A DNA stretch of 64,000 nt, from positions 1,424,001-1,488,000 of the forward strand of contig NZ_CP150254.1 of the NCBI RefSeq assembly GCF_037975445.1, in the 5' to 3' direction. Under the pieces are notes generated by a model that was given only the letters and a program-made list of their open reading frames with translations, had not been told where the DNA came from and did not search any database. Within the stretch, counting starts at the first letter, position 1. Every line of letters starts with the position of its first letter. Below, piece after piece: positions 24,148 through 33,895 of this stretch. This DNA is from Peribacillus sp. FSL P2-0133. GTDB lineage: Bacteria; Bacillota; Bacilli; Bacillales; DSM-1321. The position numbers and the translations under genes are program-made.

Positions 24148-24849
24148 ATGAAAAAATTGGCAGGTTTATTGATTATAGTACTAGTTATATGTTTTGCTGC
24201 ATATGAATTTCAGGCCTCGGAGTCGGAAGATGTGCAAAGGGTGATGGCTTTTGGAGATTCATTAACCTATGGAAAAGGGGATAAGGACGGAGAAGGATAT
24301 ATAGAAGGCCTTGAGGATGAATTGAATAATCCGCAATCCGAACAAAAAGTGAGTTTTTGGAATTACGGTATAAAAGGCCAGGAAACGGATGGGGTGATGA
24401 AACAGCTTGATGATTACCGCATTAAAACGAAACTTGATGAAGCCGATACTTTCATCGTTTATATTGGAACGAATGACTTGATCAATAGCAACGGCGGGGA
24501 CTTGAAGAAAATAAGTGACCGAAAAATCAATGAGGGTAAACGGGAGTATATCAGCCATCTGAAAAAGATTACATCAACATTGATAGAGGCAAACGATAAA
24601 GCGGATATTCTGGTAGTAGGATTATATAACCCAATTAAAGACAATCAAAAACTTGAAAAGCACATTCGCGATTATAACCTGTCAATAAAGGGAATAGCGG
24701 ATAAAGATAAAAGGATGTTATTCATTCCTACAAATGATCTTTTTGAAGATAAAAAGAAAACAGAGTATTTCAGTGATAAGTTACATCCGAATGAAAAAGG
24801 GTATCAGCTCATTGCGAATCGGGTTTTGGAAAGTTATGATTTCAAATGA
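24148..24849 (+). CDS. SGNH/GDSL-type esterase, membrane-anchored or secreted
   Basis: 233 residues with an N-terminal hydrophobic helix (about 3-20) acting as signal or anchor. Catalytic blocks: MAFGDSLTYG (Ser nucleophile), NYGIKGQ (Gly), IGTNDLI (Asn) and the C-terminal DKLHPNEKGY (Asp-x-x-His). It resembles B. subtilis YpmR-like lipases or esterases acting on the envelope. Substrate unknown. AGAGGAG precedes the ATG. A terminator lies between it and the convergent ABC gene. Confidence 0.88.
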   Translation: MKKLAGLLIIVLVICFAAYEFQASESEDVQRVMAFGDSLTYGKGDKDGEGYIEGLEDELNNPQSEQKVSFWNYGIKGQETDGVMKQLDDYRIKTKLDEADTFIVYIGTNDLINSNGGDLKKISDRKINEGKREYISHLKKITSTLIEANDKADILVVGLYNPIKDNQKLEKHIRDYNLSIKGIADKDKRMLFIPTNDLFEDKKKTEYFSDKLHPNEKGYQLIANRVLESYDFK

Positions 24850-24853
24850 AAGC

Positions 24854-24891
24854 AAAAATGCACAGGAAGGCTTTCTGTGCATTTTTGCCCG
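24854..24891. terminator. Bidirectional terminator
   Basis: Stem GCAAAAATGCACAG / CTGTGCATTTTTGC between the convergent esterase and ABC genes. Confidence 0.85.
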
Positions 24892-24899
24892 CAAAGTAG

Positions 24900-26717
24900 C
24901 TAGGAATTTGATATCGCTTTTAGTTGAGGGAACTGCAAGTCATGGAGCTGCTTGTATCTGCCGTTGTTTTGCAATAACTGTTGATGTGTTCCTTTTTCAT
25001 GAACCTGCCCTTTTTCCAGAACGATAATTTGATCAGCATCATGAATGGTCGATAAACGATGTGCAATTACTATTGAAGTCCGGTTTTTCATTAAACGTGA
25101 CAATGCCTGCTGGATCAAATGTTCGGATTCTGTATCCAAGGCCGCCGTTGCTTCATCGAGAATGATGATTTGCGGATTTTTCAAAAGTGCCCTAGCTATG
25201 GCAATGCGCTGTTTTTGTCCGCCTGAAAGCTTGACTCCGCGCTCTCCAATCTGAGAATCATAACCATCAGGAAAGGCACTGATAAAGTCATGCGCATTTG
25301 CCGCTTTGGCGGATTCGTTGATTTCAGCATCTGTAGCATCAAGTTTGCCATACACGATGTTATCACGGATTGAACCATTGAATAAAATGATATCCTGGGA
25401 AACAATTCCCATTTGTCCCCGTAATGATTTCAGTGACACTTCTTTGATATCATGACCATCCATTTTAATCGTGCCATCTTGCGGATCATAAAATCGGATC
25501 AAAAGGCTCGTGATGGTCGATTTTCCAGCGCCAGAGGAGCCGACCAGAGCAGTTACTTGACCAGCTTTCATGGTCAGGTTTAAATTGCTGAGTACAGGTA
25601 CACTCTCATCATAAGCAAAATCAACACATTGAAATTCAATTTGCTTTTTTATCGCAGGGAGTTCAATGGCATTTCCCTTGTCACTTATTTCAGGTTGGGT
25701 TTCCAATATTTCAGTTATCCGCTCAAAGGCGGCGGCTGATTGCTGGACAATGCTGATGACCCGGCTAAAATTGCGAACTGGACTCTGCAGTAACCTCAAA
25801 TAGGCGAGAAAGGCCACGATTAATCCTATTGTGAATTCACCTTCCATCACTTGCCAAGCACCGAACACAATGACTGCTACAAGACCGATATTGTTCAATA
25901 AATCAATAATCGGACCGAACATGGAACGTAGCCGAACGGACTTAAGGTTTGCAGCCATATTTTCCTGATTACGCTCCGCAAATCTCCTTGATTCGAATTC
26001 TTCATTTGTAAAAGATTGAATGAGCCGCATTCCTGAAATGGAATCCTGTAACTGGTTGCTGACATCTCCTGCGGAACTTTGCACAGACCTAAATGACATC
26101 CTGATGCGTTTCCCGAATGCCCTTGTGATATAGAACATGAAAGGGAATGTAAAAAGAAGGACAATGGTCAGCTTCCAGTTAATGAAAAGCATATATACCG
26201 CCACGGCAATGAAAGTCACCGTGTCAGTCAAGACTTGAAGCATGCTCGAAGAGATGAGCTGCTGCAGTAAATTGACATCATTGGTCAACCGCGACATTAA
26301 GTCACCAGTACGGTTTTTATCAAAGAATTTCATATCCAGTGTTTGAATATGGTCATACATGCTATTACGTATATCCATAATAGCCTTTTGACCGACCTTG
26401 GAAACGATATAGCTGTTAAAGTAGTTCAGTAAAGCCAATAAAATGGCAGCACAAAGAATTCCTGCGCCAATCCAGATTAACGAGTCATATCTTTTTTCGG
26501 GAATGATTGTATCAATCGTAAACTGCGTCAACTGGGGGATGGAGAACTCAAGCAATGAAATGAAAAGCATGATACATAAAACCAAAGTGCAAAACTTCCA
26601 CTTCGATGGAACCCGATTGAACATTTGCTTAAGCATCAACCATATGCTTCCTTTTGAGGGTATTGCATGTAAGGTACTGCGGCCTTTGTGGCTGAATGGA
26701 ATATGTCCTCCACTCAT
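24900..26717 (-). CDS. ABC half-transporter, exporter type (MsbA/LmrA-like)
   Basis: 605 residues: transmembrane domain of six helices (about 40-330), with the cytoplasmic MKFFDKNRTGDLMSRLTNDV segment typical of exporters, followed by an ATPase with Walker A GSSGAGKST, signature LSGGQKQR, Walker B IIILDEATAALD and H-loop AHRLST. Forms homodimers or pairs with a second half, which is absent here, so a homodimer is likely. Multidrug or lipid export is possible. The start is ATG 26717, behind AGGAGT; an in-frame GTG three codons upstream overlaps the ribosome site. Confidence 0.88.
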   Translation of the reverse strand: MSGGHIPFSHKGRSTLHAIPSKGSIWLMLKQMFNRVPSKWKFCTLVLCIMLFISLLEFSIPQLTQFTIDTIIPEKRYDSLIWIGAGILCAAILLALLNYFNSYIVSKVGQKAIMDIRNSMYDHIQTLDMKFFDKNRTGDLMSRLTNDVNLLQQLISSSMLQVLTDTVTFIAVAVYMLFINWKLTIVLLFTFPFMFYITRAFGKRIRMSFRSVQSSAGDVSNQLQDSISGMRLIQSFTNEEFESRRFAERNQENMAANLKSVRLRSMFGPIIDLLNNIGLVAVIVFGAWQVMEGEFTIGLIVAFLAYLRLLQSPVRNFSRVISIVQQSAAAFERITEILETQPEISDKGNAIELPAIKKQIEFQCVDFAYDESVPVLSNLNLTMKAGQVTALVGSSGAGKSTITSLLIRFYDPQDGTIKMDGHDIKEVSLKSLRGQMGIVSQDIILFNGSIRDNIVYGKLDATDAEINESAKAANAHDFISAFPDGYDSQIGERGVKLSGGQKQRIAIARALLKNPQIIILDEATAALDTESEHLIQQALSRLMKNRTSIVIAHRLSTIHDADQIIVLEKGQVHEKGTHQQLLQNNGRYKQLHDLQFPQLKAISNS

Positions 26718-26930
26718 AGCGATCACTCCTATTTAGACTATCCTTGATGAATGTTGAAAGTCATTTGAATTAGATGAGTTTTGCCTTTATGACTATCATA
26801 GAGCTTTTCAAAAAATAGACAACTTTTAATCGGTTCACTTCAGTCAAAAAGTATTATCATTTTACACTTTCCTATAGTACATGGAATAATTAAAGGAGGT
26901 TAGCGAGGCTGATAAGAGGAGATGCTAAAA

Positions 26931-27413
26931 ATGAATGAAAATGAAAAAATCAGGGAAGAGCTTTTAAATGCGGTCAACGGCCTATCGGATGAACAGCTGA
27001 ACGCCCATCCTGAAACAGGACGATGGAGCATCATCCAGGTTTTGGATCATTTATATTTAATGGAGAGAGCCATAACAAAGGGCATTTCCGATAAATTGAA
27101 AGGCGACGATAGCAATCCTGCTGTGGATAAACCGATCGAGCTTACTTTAAATCGTGAAGTGAAGGTCCAGGCCCCCCCATTTGTCATTCCGTCAGAATCA
27201 TACCAATCTTTGAGTGAGGTTAAAGAAAAGTTGTCCGAATCCCGAAAAGCTTTTGTACAGGTCGTTGACCATGCAAAGGAAATAGATCTCGAACTAAAGT
27301 CTTTTCCACACCCTTTGTTTAAAGATTTAAGCTTGAAGCAATGGATCCCGTTCGTGGGACTACATGAAAAACGGCATTTATTGCAAATTGAAGAATTGAA
27401 AGCAAAGTTATAA
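26931..27413 (+). CDS. DinB/YfiT-like putative metal-dependent hydrolase or transferase
   Basis: 160-residue four-helix-bundle protein. The three-histidine metal site of the DinB superfamily is visible: QVLDHLYLME (first His) and GLHEKRHLLQIEEL (second and third). Family members include thiol-S-transferases such as BstA; substrate here is unknown. ATG 26931 lies 9 bases after AGAGGAG; the ATG at 26922 touches the ribosome site and is disfavoured. Confidence 0.82.
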   Translation: MNENEKIREELLNAVNGLSDEQLNAHPETGRWSIIQVLDHLYLMERAITKGISDKLKGDDSNPAVDKPIELTLNREVKVQAPPFVIPSESYQSLSEVKEKLSESRKAFVQVVDHAKEIDLELKSFPHPLFKDLSLKQWIPFVGLHEKRHLLQIEELKAKL

Positions 27414-27421
27414 ATAATAGA

Positions 27422-27456
27422 AGAAAAACTCATCCGTCTTTGGTTGAGTTTTTCAC
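27422..27456 (+). terminator. Terminator after the DinB-like gene
   Basis: Stem GAAAAACTCA / TGAGTTTTTC. Confidence 0.82.
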
Positions 27457-27490
27457 TTTCAGATGATATTCGTAAAGGAAGGATTATTCA

Positions 27491-28030
27491 GTGAAAGCCA
27501 CTTGGGTAAGGACATGTTTGGTATTGGGCTTTTTCGGATTGTTGCTGTGGCTCTTGATCAAGTATGTGCTTCCGCCTGATCTAGATGAAATCGAACTGAC
27601 TGACGAGCTGAATCCGATCGTCGCCGAAAAAAAAGACGAGCTCATTCAAGTGGCTAATGACAAAGGCATCCCAGTTATCATTACGGCGGGGTTCCGGTCT
27701 TTAGCCGAGCAAAATGAACTTTATGAAAAGGGCAGATCAGGCTCGGGCAACATCGTAACGAATGCAAGAGGTGGCGAGTCGCTGCATAATTTCGGTTTGG
27801 CGATCGATTTTGCCCTACTTAACAAACAAGGCGAGGCCATTTGGGATATGAGTTATGACGGCAACAATAATGGAAAGTCAGATTGGATGGAAGTTGTAAC
27901 CATCGCTAAAGGGTTAGGTTTTGACTGGGGAGGGGATTGGGCAGGGTTCAAGGATTATCCGCATTTACAAATGACATTTGGCTTGAGCCTGGGTGAGCTG
28001 CAACAAGGCAAGCGGCCAAAAGGGCAGTGA
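27491..28030 (+). CDS. cwlK: L-alanyl-D-glutamate endopeptidase CwlK (M15)
   Basis: 179-residue membrane-anchored or secreted peptidoglycan peptidase cleaving the L-Ala to D-Glu bond. An N-terminal hydrophobic helix (about 8-26) is followed by the M15 zinc peptidase fold: GFRSLAEQNELY, GGESLHNFGLAIDFAL (zinc His and Asp), GKSDWMEV and DYPHLQM (second zinc His). Length and motifs match B. subtilis CwlK. GTG start with AAAGGAAGGA about 7 bases upstream. Confidence 0.9.
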   Translation: MKATWVRTCLVLGFFGLLLWLLIKYVLPPDLDEIELTDELNPIVAEKKDELIQVANDKGIPVIITAGFRSLAEQNELYEKGRSGSGNIVTNARGGESLHNFGLAIDFALLNKQGEAIWDMSYDGNNNGKSDWMEVVTIAKGLGFDWGGDWAGFKDYPHLQMTFGLSLGELQQGKRPKGQ

Positions 28031-28162
28031 TAGTGGGTGGCTTCAGTATATACCGCATAAATTTTGAATAAAAGCAGGAAAATAAGCATGTGAATTGCTT
28101 TACAGGTAAGAATTCGATAAAGTGGAATAGTGAGAAATCAGACATAAAGGAGTGCAGTCACC

Positions 28163-28705
28163 ATGGAAGAAACAAAACATTGCCGGGACTCTTTGGTCAT
28201 AAAAACAAGCCTTGTCCTCCCGCCGGATACAAATAATATTGGTACGATGTTCGGAGGCAAATTAATGGCATACATTGATGATGTAGCGGCTATATCAGCC
28301 ATGCGTCATGCGCGAAGCAACGTCGTTACGGCATCAACTGATTCTGTCGATTTCCTGCACCCTATTCACGAAGGAAATGCAGTTTGCCTTGAAAGCTTCG
28401 TGACTTATACGGGCAGAACATCAATGGAAATCATCGTAAAGGTGATTGCAGAGGATTTAGTTACAGGAGATCGGAATTTATGCGTCATTTCATTCTTGAC
28501 GTTTGTTGCCATTAATGAAGAAGGTAAACCAATTCCGGTCCCGCGTTTGGTTCCTGAAACAGAGATGGAAATGAATTTAAATGAATCAGCAAAACAACGT
28601 GCCCAAATAAGAAAGAAAAGAAGGGAAGATACACAGTTCATTGCAAGTACTTTCGGTGTGAAACTGCCATGGACCGATCAATCGAAGCCAGGATTATATA
28701 AATAA
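28163..28705 (+). CDS. Acyl-CoA thioesterase (hotdog fold, YkhA-like)
   Basis: 180-residue cytosolic enzyme hydrolysing acyl-CoA to free acid and CoA. Hotdog hallmarks: DTNNIGTMFGGKLMAYIDDVAAI (N..GT..GG...D), then DSVDFLHPIHEGN and YTGRTSMEI. It carries the C-terminal extension found in Bacillus YkhA-like enzymes, which probably form hexamers. AAGGAG is 9 bases before ATG. A terminator at 28738-28773 follows. Confidence 0.88.
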   Translation: MEETKHCRDSLVIKTSLVLPPDTNNIGTMFGGKLMAYIDDVAAISAMRHARSNVVTASTDSVDFLHPIHEGNAVCLESFVTYTGRTSMEIIVKVIAEDLVTGDRNLCVISFLTFVAINEEGKPIPVPRLVPETEMEMNLNESAKQRAQIRKKRREDTQFIASTFGVKLPWTDQSKPGLYK

Positions 28706-28737
28706 GATACGCATCTATTTAGCCTTATTATTGATGA

Positions 28738-28773
28738 TTGAGACCAAATTCATTGTGATTTGGTCTTTTATTA
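28738..28773 (+). terminator. Terminator after the thioesterase gene
   Basis: Stem AGACCAAAT / ATTTGGTCT with T-run. Confidence 0.85.
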
Positions 28774-28848
28774 ATCGCCATAGTTTTTGGGAAAATCAGT
28801 ACTCTCATCTTTCAGCGATGATATTATCCGTATGGGAAAGAAACGTGA

Positions 28849-28884
28849 AAAGACGCTTGGATAAGTCCAAGCGTCTTTTTTATG
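28849..28884. terminator. Bidirectional terminator
   Basis: Stem AAAGACGCTTGGA / TCCAAGCGTCTTT; suits the yetJ-like gene on the minus strand. Confidence 0.85.
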
Positions 28885-28914
28885 TACCTTGTTAGGTTTG
28901 ATCATATCTGACTT

Positions 28915-29550
28915 TTAGTCATCGCTTGCTAAAATACCAAAGAAGCGCAAGATGTTAATGAATAGGTTAATGAAATCAAGATATAGATTCAAGGCCATGA
29001 GCGGTACTTCTTCGGCTGTTACCCCGTAATGCTTCATTCGATTGAAATCATATAAAATATAGCCACTGAAAACTAAAATCCCAATAAAGGAAAAGACCAG
29101 CATGGCTGTAGAGCTTAATGGAGAGAAAATGTTGAAAATGCTAATGACCACTAAAGCTAGCAAGGCCGCAAATAACATTCCTCCCAAGAAAGAAAGGTCC
29201 CTTTTGGTGGTCGTGGCATAAACCGCCAGTCCACCAAATACGACTGTCGTAGTAACACCTGCCAGAATCACCACATTTGCCCCTGCAGCGGCTAGGTAGT
29301 GTGCAATGATCGGATATGTCGTAATTCCTGAAATCAATGTGAAACTATACAAAAATGTATAACCGATGGCTTTTTTCCTCCGCAATATGAATGCTCCAAT
29401 CAACATCGCGATCTCAAGTATCGCTAAGGGAAGAAACATGGATGGCGGAACAATAGTGCCGAGAGCCATCCCTAAGACGGAAACGGCAAGTGACAAAGCG
29501 AACGTCCGCATGACGGACGGCATATATGTTTGTACAGTTTGTGAATACAT
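28915..29550 (-). CDS. yetJ: BI-1 (TMBIM) family membrane protein, YetJ-like calcium leak channel
   Basis: 211 residues with seven hydrophobic segments. The aspartate pair known from B. subtilis YetJ to gate pH-dependent calcium leak is visible, in ILYDFNRMKHYG and LYLDFINLFINILR near the C-terminus. It sits in the cytoplasmic membrane. Single gene, GAGGTGATTGA before the ATG. Physiological role in Bacillus is not well defined. Confidence 0.88.
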   Translation of the reverse strand: MYSQTVQTYMPSVMRTFALSLAVSVLGMALGTIVPPSMFLPLAILEIAMLIGAFILRRKKAIGYTFLYSFTLISGITTYPIIAHYLAAAGANVVILAGVTTTVVFGGLAVYATTTKRDLSFLGGMLFAALLALVVISIFNIFSPLSSTAMLVFSFIGILVFSGYILYDFNRMKHYGVTAEEVPLMALNLYLDFINLFINILRFFGILASDD

Positions 29551-30043
29551 TCAATCACCTCATCATTTATTTTCTACCGATTTCTACGAATCTGTTTTAA
29601 AAAGGTTTCATGGCATTTAATGAAAATAAAGTGTTTTTTTTAAAGTATTGAAATATATATGAAATAATTACCTGTTTTATGATATTCTTACAAATGTACT
29701 AACTTTTCTGAAATATCAAAAAAATTAAATCAGAACCATTCTGCTGTACGTAAAACGACAAGGTCAATAAATAGATATGAACTGTAAAATAGTTATCTTG
29801 GAATAATAAATTTAAAATTACTGGTTCTTTACATTTAATCGGACTTCAAAACTTTACTGTATAACCGTTATAAAGGAAACGATTTTTTATTGCAGAAAAT
29901 TATTCCTAAAGTTATAAAAAATGAAAAAAATGTGATTATTTTCTATAAAAACTATTGTATAATTGTAAAAAATTGATTAAAATTTTAAATAATTATCAGA
30001 AGATTAATTATTTTCCCGATAAAATAGTTTAGGGGGAGCAAGG
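29551..30043. other. AT-rich intergenic region before the oligopeptide operon
   Basis: 493 bases between divergent genes with no ORF of coding character. A TATAAT (29958-29963) lies 80 bp before the first transporter gene, but no good -35 is seen. No riboswitch or long repeat was recognised. Confidence 0.5.
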
Positions 30044-31069
30044 ATGAAGAAAGCTATTTTGCAAATAGAGAACCTAACTACCTCATTTCGAATCGGCAAC
30101 AAATATCATGCAGCGGTAGATGATGTTTCGTTTACGGTGAATGAAAATGAAATTGTAGCAGTTGTTGGAGAATCAGGTTGTGGAAAGAGTGCATTGGCCT
30201 TATCTATCATTCAATTACATAATAAGCAGAGAACGAAATCCGAAGGAAACATCAATTATAAAGGTCAAAATCTACTAAAGTTGAATGATGTACAAATGAA
30301 TAAAGTCCGGGGTAAGGAATTGGGTATGATATTCCAGGAACCTTTAACGGCTTTGAACCCGCTCATGACCATAGGAAAGCAGATCGAGGAGAATCTTGAT
30401 TACCATACTGAACTCTCCAGTGCTGAAAAAAAGAACAGGACGATCGAACTTTTGACACAAGTGGGAATTCCATACCCTGAACGGACGTACAAGCAATATC
30501 CGCATGAGCTCTCGGGCGGAATGCGCCAAAGGGCAATGATCTCGATTGCCATTGCTTGCAATCCTGCACTGGTCATCGCCGATGAACCCACGACGGCACT
30601 GGATGTTACGATTCAAGCGCAAATACTTGATCTGCTGAAAGATATCCAGAGCAGGACAAAAATGGGGATCATCTTAATTACACATGATCTGAGCGTCGTA
30701 GCAGAGGTCGCAGACAGGATCGTTGTCATGTATGCAGGTCAGGTAGTGGAAACGGGAAGTGTTAAAGAGATATTCAACAATCCGCTGCATCCATATACGA
30801 GGTCGTTATTAAATTCGATTCCTTCTGCTGCAAACGAGAAAAATCGTTTGCACGTTATCGAAGGAATCGTTCCATCGATAGCGAAAATGGATCGGATAGG
30901 ATGTCGCTTCCAAGATAGGATTCCTTGGATACCTAAACATGCGCATGAAGAGACACCCCGGCTTCACGATGTGGGTAACGATCATTTTGTGCGTTGTACC
31001 TGCTATAAAGAATTTTATTTTCAAGCTGAAGGAGATGCATCGGCCAATGACATTACTCAAATTAGATAA
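30044..31069 (+). CDS. Oligopeptide ABC transporter ATPase (OppD/AppD type)
   Basis: 341-residue ATPase of a peptide importer. Walker A GESGCGKSA, Q-loop FQEPLTALNP, signature LSGGMRQR, Walker B ALVIADEPTTALD and H-loop LITHDLS are intact. The C-terminal oligo/dipeptide domain has clustered cysteines (GCRFQDR, VRCTCYKEF) like those that hold an iron-sulfur cluster in some members. First of five genes, GGGGAGC upstream. The operon (two ATPases, two permeases, binding protein) takes up peptides as nutrients or signals. Confidence 0.92.
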   Translation: MKKAILQIENLTTSFRIGNKYHAAVDDVSFTVNENEIVAVVGESGCGKSALALSIIQLHNKQRTKSEGNINYKGQNLLKLNDVQMNKVRGKELGMIFQEPLTALNPLMTIGKQIEENLDYHTELSSAEKKNRTIELLTQVGIPYPERTYKQYPHELSGGMRQRAMISIAIACNPALVIADEPTTALDVTIQAQILDLLKDIQSRTKMGIILITHDLSVVAEVADRIVVMYAGQVVETGSVKEIFNNPLHPYTRSLLNSIPSAANEKNRLHVIEGIVPSIAKMDRIGCRFQDRIPWIPKHAHEETPRLHDVGNDHFVRCTCYKEFYFQAEGDASANDITQIR

Positions 31070-31973
31070 TCTCAAAGTGCATTTTCCGATAAGGGGCGGT
31101 TTTTTTCGAAGGGTAGTCGATCACGTAAAGGCCGTGGACGGTGTTTCCTTTGAATTGCAGCAAGGGGAAACATATGGTTTGGTCGGTGAATCCGGAAGCG
31201 GCAAGTCCACGACAGGCAAGGCAGTGGTCAAACTGAATGAGGTGACATCCGGACAAATCCTGTTTGAAGGCAGGGATTTAGCATCTCTAAGTAGAAGAGA
31301 AATTAAACCATTCAGAAAAGATATCCAAATGATTTTTCAAGATCCGTATTCATCATTGAATCCGAAGAAGAGGGTACTGGACATCATTGCCGAACCGCTG
31401 AGGAACTTCGAACGGTTATCCCCTTCAGAGGAAAAGAAAATCGTACAGGACTTCTTGGACAAAGTCGGACTGAGTCCTGAATCGATTCACAAGTATCCTC
31501 ATGAATTTTCAGGGGGGCAGCGCCAGCGGATTGGAATTGCCCGATCATTGACATTGAAACCTAAACTGATCATTGCGGATGAACCGGTGTCAGCATTGGA
31601 TGTTTCCGTTCAGGCACAGGTATTGAATTTTCTTCAGGATCTCCAACAGGAGTTCAATTTGACTTATTTATTTGTCGGGCATGATTTAGGCGTAATCCGG
31701 CATATGTGTGACCGGATGGGTGTTATGTATCGCGGTAGATTGGTAGAGGAAGGCAAAAGCGAGGAAATCTATGAAAATCCCCAACATATATACACGAAGC
31801 GCCTGATTGCCGCCATTCCGGATTTAGAGCCGGAAGTTCGCGAAGATAAAGTGCAGCTTAGAAAAAAACTCACCTCAGAATATGAGTCTACCTACTCAAA
31901 ATATTTCGATGAGAATGGACGTGCTTACGATTTGAAGCCAATCTCATCGACACATAGAGTCGCATTACAATAA
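31047..31973 (+). CDS. Oligopeptide ABC transporter ATPase (OppF/AppF type)
   Basis: 308-residue partner ATPase of the preceding subunit. Motifs: VHFPIRGGFFRRVVDHVKAV, Walker A GESGSGKST, FQDPYSSLNP, FSGGQRQRIG, LIIADEPVSALD and FVGHDLGV. The start is placed at ATG 31047, 23 bases inside the upstream gene; the reading frame is open further upstream, but that stretch does not resemble the family. AAGGAG lies 13 bases before. The overlap suggests coupled translation and equal amounts of the two ATPases. Confidence 0.9.
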   Translation: MTLLKLDNLKVHFPIRGGFFRRVVDHVKAVDGVSFELQQGETYGLVGESGSGKSTTGKAVVKLNEVTSGQILFEGRDLASLSRREIKPFRKDIQMIFQDPYSSLNPKKRVLDIIAEPLRNFERLSPSEEKKIVQDFLDKVGLSPESIHKYPHEFSGGQRQRIGIARSLTLKPKLIIADEPVSALDVSVQAQVLNFLQDLQQEFNLTYLFVGHDLGVIRHMCDRMGVMYRGRLVEEGKSEEIYENPQHIYTKRLIAAIPDLEPEVREDKVQLRKKLTSEYESTYSKYFDENGRAYDLKPISSTHRVALQ

Positions 31974-31988
31974 GGAGGTGGAAGGAAT

Positions 31989-32954
31989 ATGTGGAAATTT
32001 ATTCTAAGACGATTATTAGTAATGATCCCGCAGCTCTTTTTATTGAGCATCATCGTTTTCATGATGGCAAAAGCAATGCCGGGAGATGCACTGTCAGGCC
32101 AGGAAATCAACCCTAGGGCCAATCCAGCCGAACTTGATAGGATCAGGGAAGAGCTGGGTTTGAATGACCCTTGGTACCAACAATATCTAAGGTGGGCATC
32201 CAATGCAGTACAGGGGGATTTCGGTATTTCCTATACACATAAGACGCCCGTTATGGATGTGATCGAAGACAGGCTTTGGAACACGGTGTTCCTGGCATTG
32301 GTCACGCTGATCTTTACATATATGCTTGCTATTCCATTAGGCATACTTAGCGGAAGGTATAACGATACCTGGGTGGATAAAACCGTTACGGGTTATAGCT
32401 ATTTAGGGTTTGGCACGCCGATTTTCATTTTTGCTTTAATCATGTTATTCGTTTTCGGATTTGCCCTGGATTGGTTCCCGTCTGGTGGCAGTGTCGATTC
32501 AAAAGTGGATGAAGGAACATTCGCCTATGTTGTAAGCAAGATCAATCATTTGATTTTACCAGCTTTAAGTACAGCTTTAATTGCAACAACAAGTACGATC
32601 CAATATTTGCGAAATGAAATCATCGATAATAAAATCAAGGATTTCGTAAGGACAGCGCGTTCGAAGGGAGTGCCTGAATCAAAAGTATATTCACGGCATA
32701 TCCTGAGAAATTCCTTTTTACCGATAGCAGCATTCTTAGGTTATGAAATTACTGGATTGGTCGGCGGCGCGGTCATAATCGAGACCATTTTCAGTTATCC
32801 GGGACTTGGGCAGCTTTTCCTTAGTTCAGTCAGTCTGCGAGATTTCAGCGTTGTCACGGCCATCGTCATGATGACGGGATTTGCCACTCTGCTTGGCACT
32901 CTTCTTTCGGACATCATACTAAGTGCGGTCGATCCGCGCATACGGATAGAATAG
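31989..32954 (+). CDS. Oligopeptide ABC transporter permease (OppB/AppB type)
   Basis: 321-residue membrane permease with six segments. The N-terminal FILRRLLVMIPQLFLLSIIVF and the cytoplasmic EAA-like loop RTARSKGVPESKVYSRHILRNS (split for docking with the ATPase) are characteristic of OppB. AGGAGG lies close before the ATG, 15 bases after the ATPase gene. It pairs with the next gene product to form the channel. Confidence 0.92.
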   Translation: MWKFILRRLLVMIPQLFLLSIIVFMMAKAMPGDALSGQEINPRANPAELDRIREELGLNDPWYQQYLRWASNAVQGDFGISYTHKTPVMDVIEDRLWNTVFLALVTLIFTYMLAIPLGILSGRYNDTWVDKTVTGYSYLGFGTPIFIFALIMLFVFGFALDWFPSGGSVDSKVDEGTFAYVVSKINHLILPALSTALIATTSTIQYLRNEIIDNKIKDFVRTARSKGVPESKVYSRHILRNSFLPIAAFLGYEITGLVGGAVIIETIFSYPGLGQLFLSSVSLRDFSVVTAIVMMTGFATLLGTLLSDIILSAVDPRIRIE

Positions 32955-32970
32955 GAGCGGGGTGAGTCGT

Positions 32971-33876
32971 ATGGAAATGAAAGTGGAAACCGGAAAGAAC
33001 ATACAAGTTAACGATGTGAGCCCTTCAGGAATCAAGATCATCTGGCAGGAAATCAAAAAGGATAAACTTGCCATGGGCTCATTGATTATATTAGCAGCCA
33101 TATTGCTTTTTGTTTACGGTGCGTCGTTTTTCATGGACGCCAAGGAAATAGCCAAGGTAGATTTTCTCTCCATTTATTTGGAACCATCTTCAGACTATTG
33201 GCTTGGAACCGATTATGGTGGCCGGGATGTATTCGGACAACTGATAATAGGTACCAGAAATTCATTCACGATCAGTTTATTCATTACATTATTCACGGCT
33301 ATCATCGGTTTATCATTAGGGCTTCTGGCGGGCTACTTCGGCGGGGCAACCGATAATGTGATCATGCGTATTATCGATTTCGTGATTGCCCTGCCGCAAA
33401 TGATGTTCATCATCGTTGTAGTCGTGATTGTGCCGATCTTCAATGTATATGTTTTCATTTTAATCATGACGATGTTTTTATGGACAGGAAAGGCACGGCT
33501 GATTCGTTCAAAGGCTTTGTCTGAGCGTGAGCTGGATTATATCCACGCCTCACAGACACTGGGGACACCACATTGGAAAATCATTCTGTTTCAGCTTCTG
33601 CCCAATGTCAGTTCATTGATCATCGTCAACTTCATTTTGAACCTTGCAGGCAATATTGGCTTAGAATCCAGTTTGACTTTCTTAGGGTTCGGTCTTCCGG
33701 AGAGCACACCTAGTTTAGGGACGCTCATCAGTTATGCTCGAAATCCAGATGTTCTGGAAAACAAGTGGTGGATATGGGTACCCGCATCACTCATGATTCT
33801 AGTGTTGATGCTGAGTATAAATTTCGTTGGTCAAGCGTTAAAACGCGCCGCCGATGCAAGACAAAGAAGAGGATAA
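32971..33876 (+). CDS. Oligopeptide ABC transporter permease (OppC/AppC type)
   Basis: 301-residue second permease. It has an N-terminal cytoplasmic stretch, then six membrane segments, GTDYGGRDVFGQLIIGTRNS (the conserved GTD..GRD block of OppC) and the EAA loop IHASQTLGTPHWKIILFQLLP. ATG 32971 is chosen; the GTG at 32962 is an alternative with AGGAG 4 bases away. Its N-terminal soluble segment is like that of other OppC proteins. Confidence 0.9.
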   Translation: MEMKVETGKNIQVNDVSPSGIKIIWQEIKKDKLAMGSLIILAAILLFVYGASFFMDAKEIAKVDFLSIYLEPSSDYWLGTDYGGRDVFGQLIIGTRNSFTISLFITLFTAIIGLSLGLLAGYFGGATDNVIMRIIDFVIALPQMMFIIVVVVIVPIFNVYVFILIMTMFLWTGKARLIRSKALSERELDYIHASQTLGTPHWKIILFQLLPNVSSLIIVNFILNLAGNIGLESSLTFLGFGLPESTPSLGTLISYARNPDVLENKWWIWVPASLMILVLMLSINFVGQALKRAADARQRRG

Positions 33877-33895
33877 AAAAAGGGGAGTGTAGGAT

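Noticed and set aside
30939..31046. Upstream extension of the second oligopeptide ATPase gene
   Set aside because: Lies in the preceding gene, lacks family similarity and a ribosome site; start moved to 31047.
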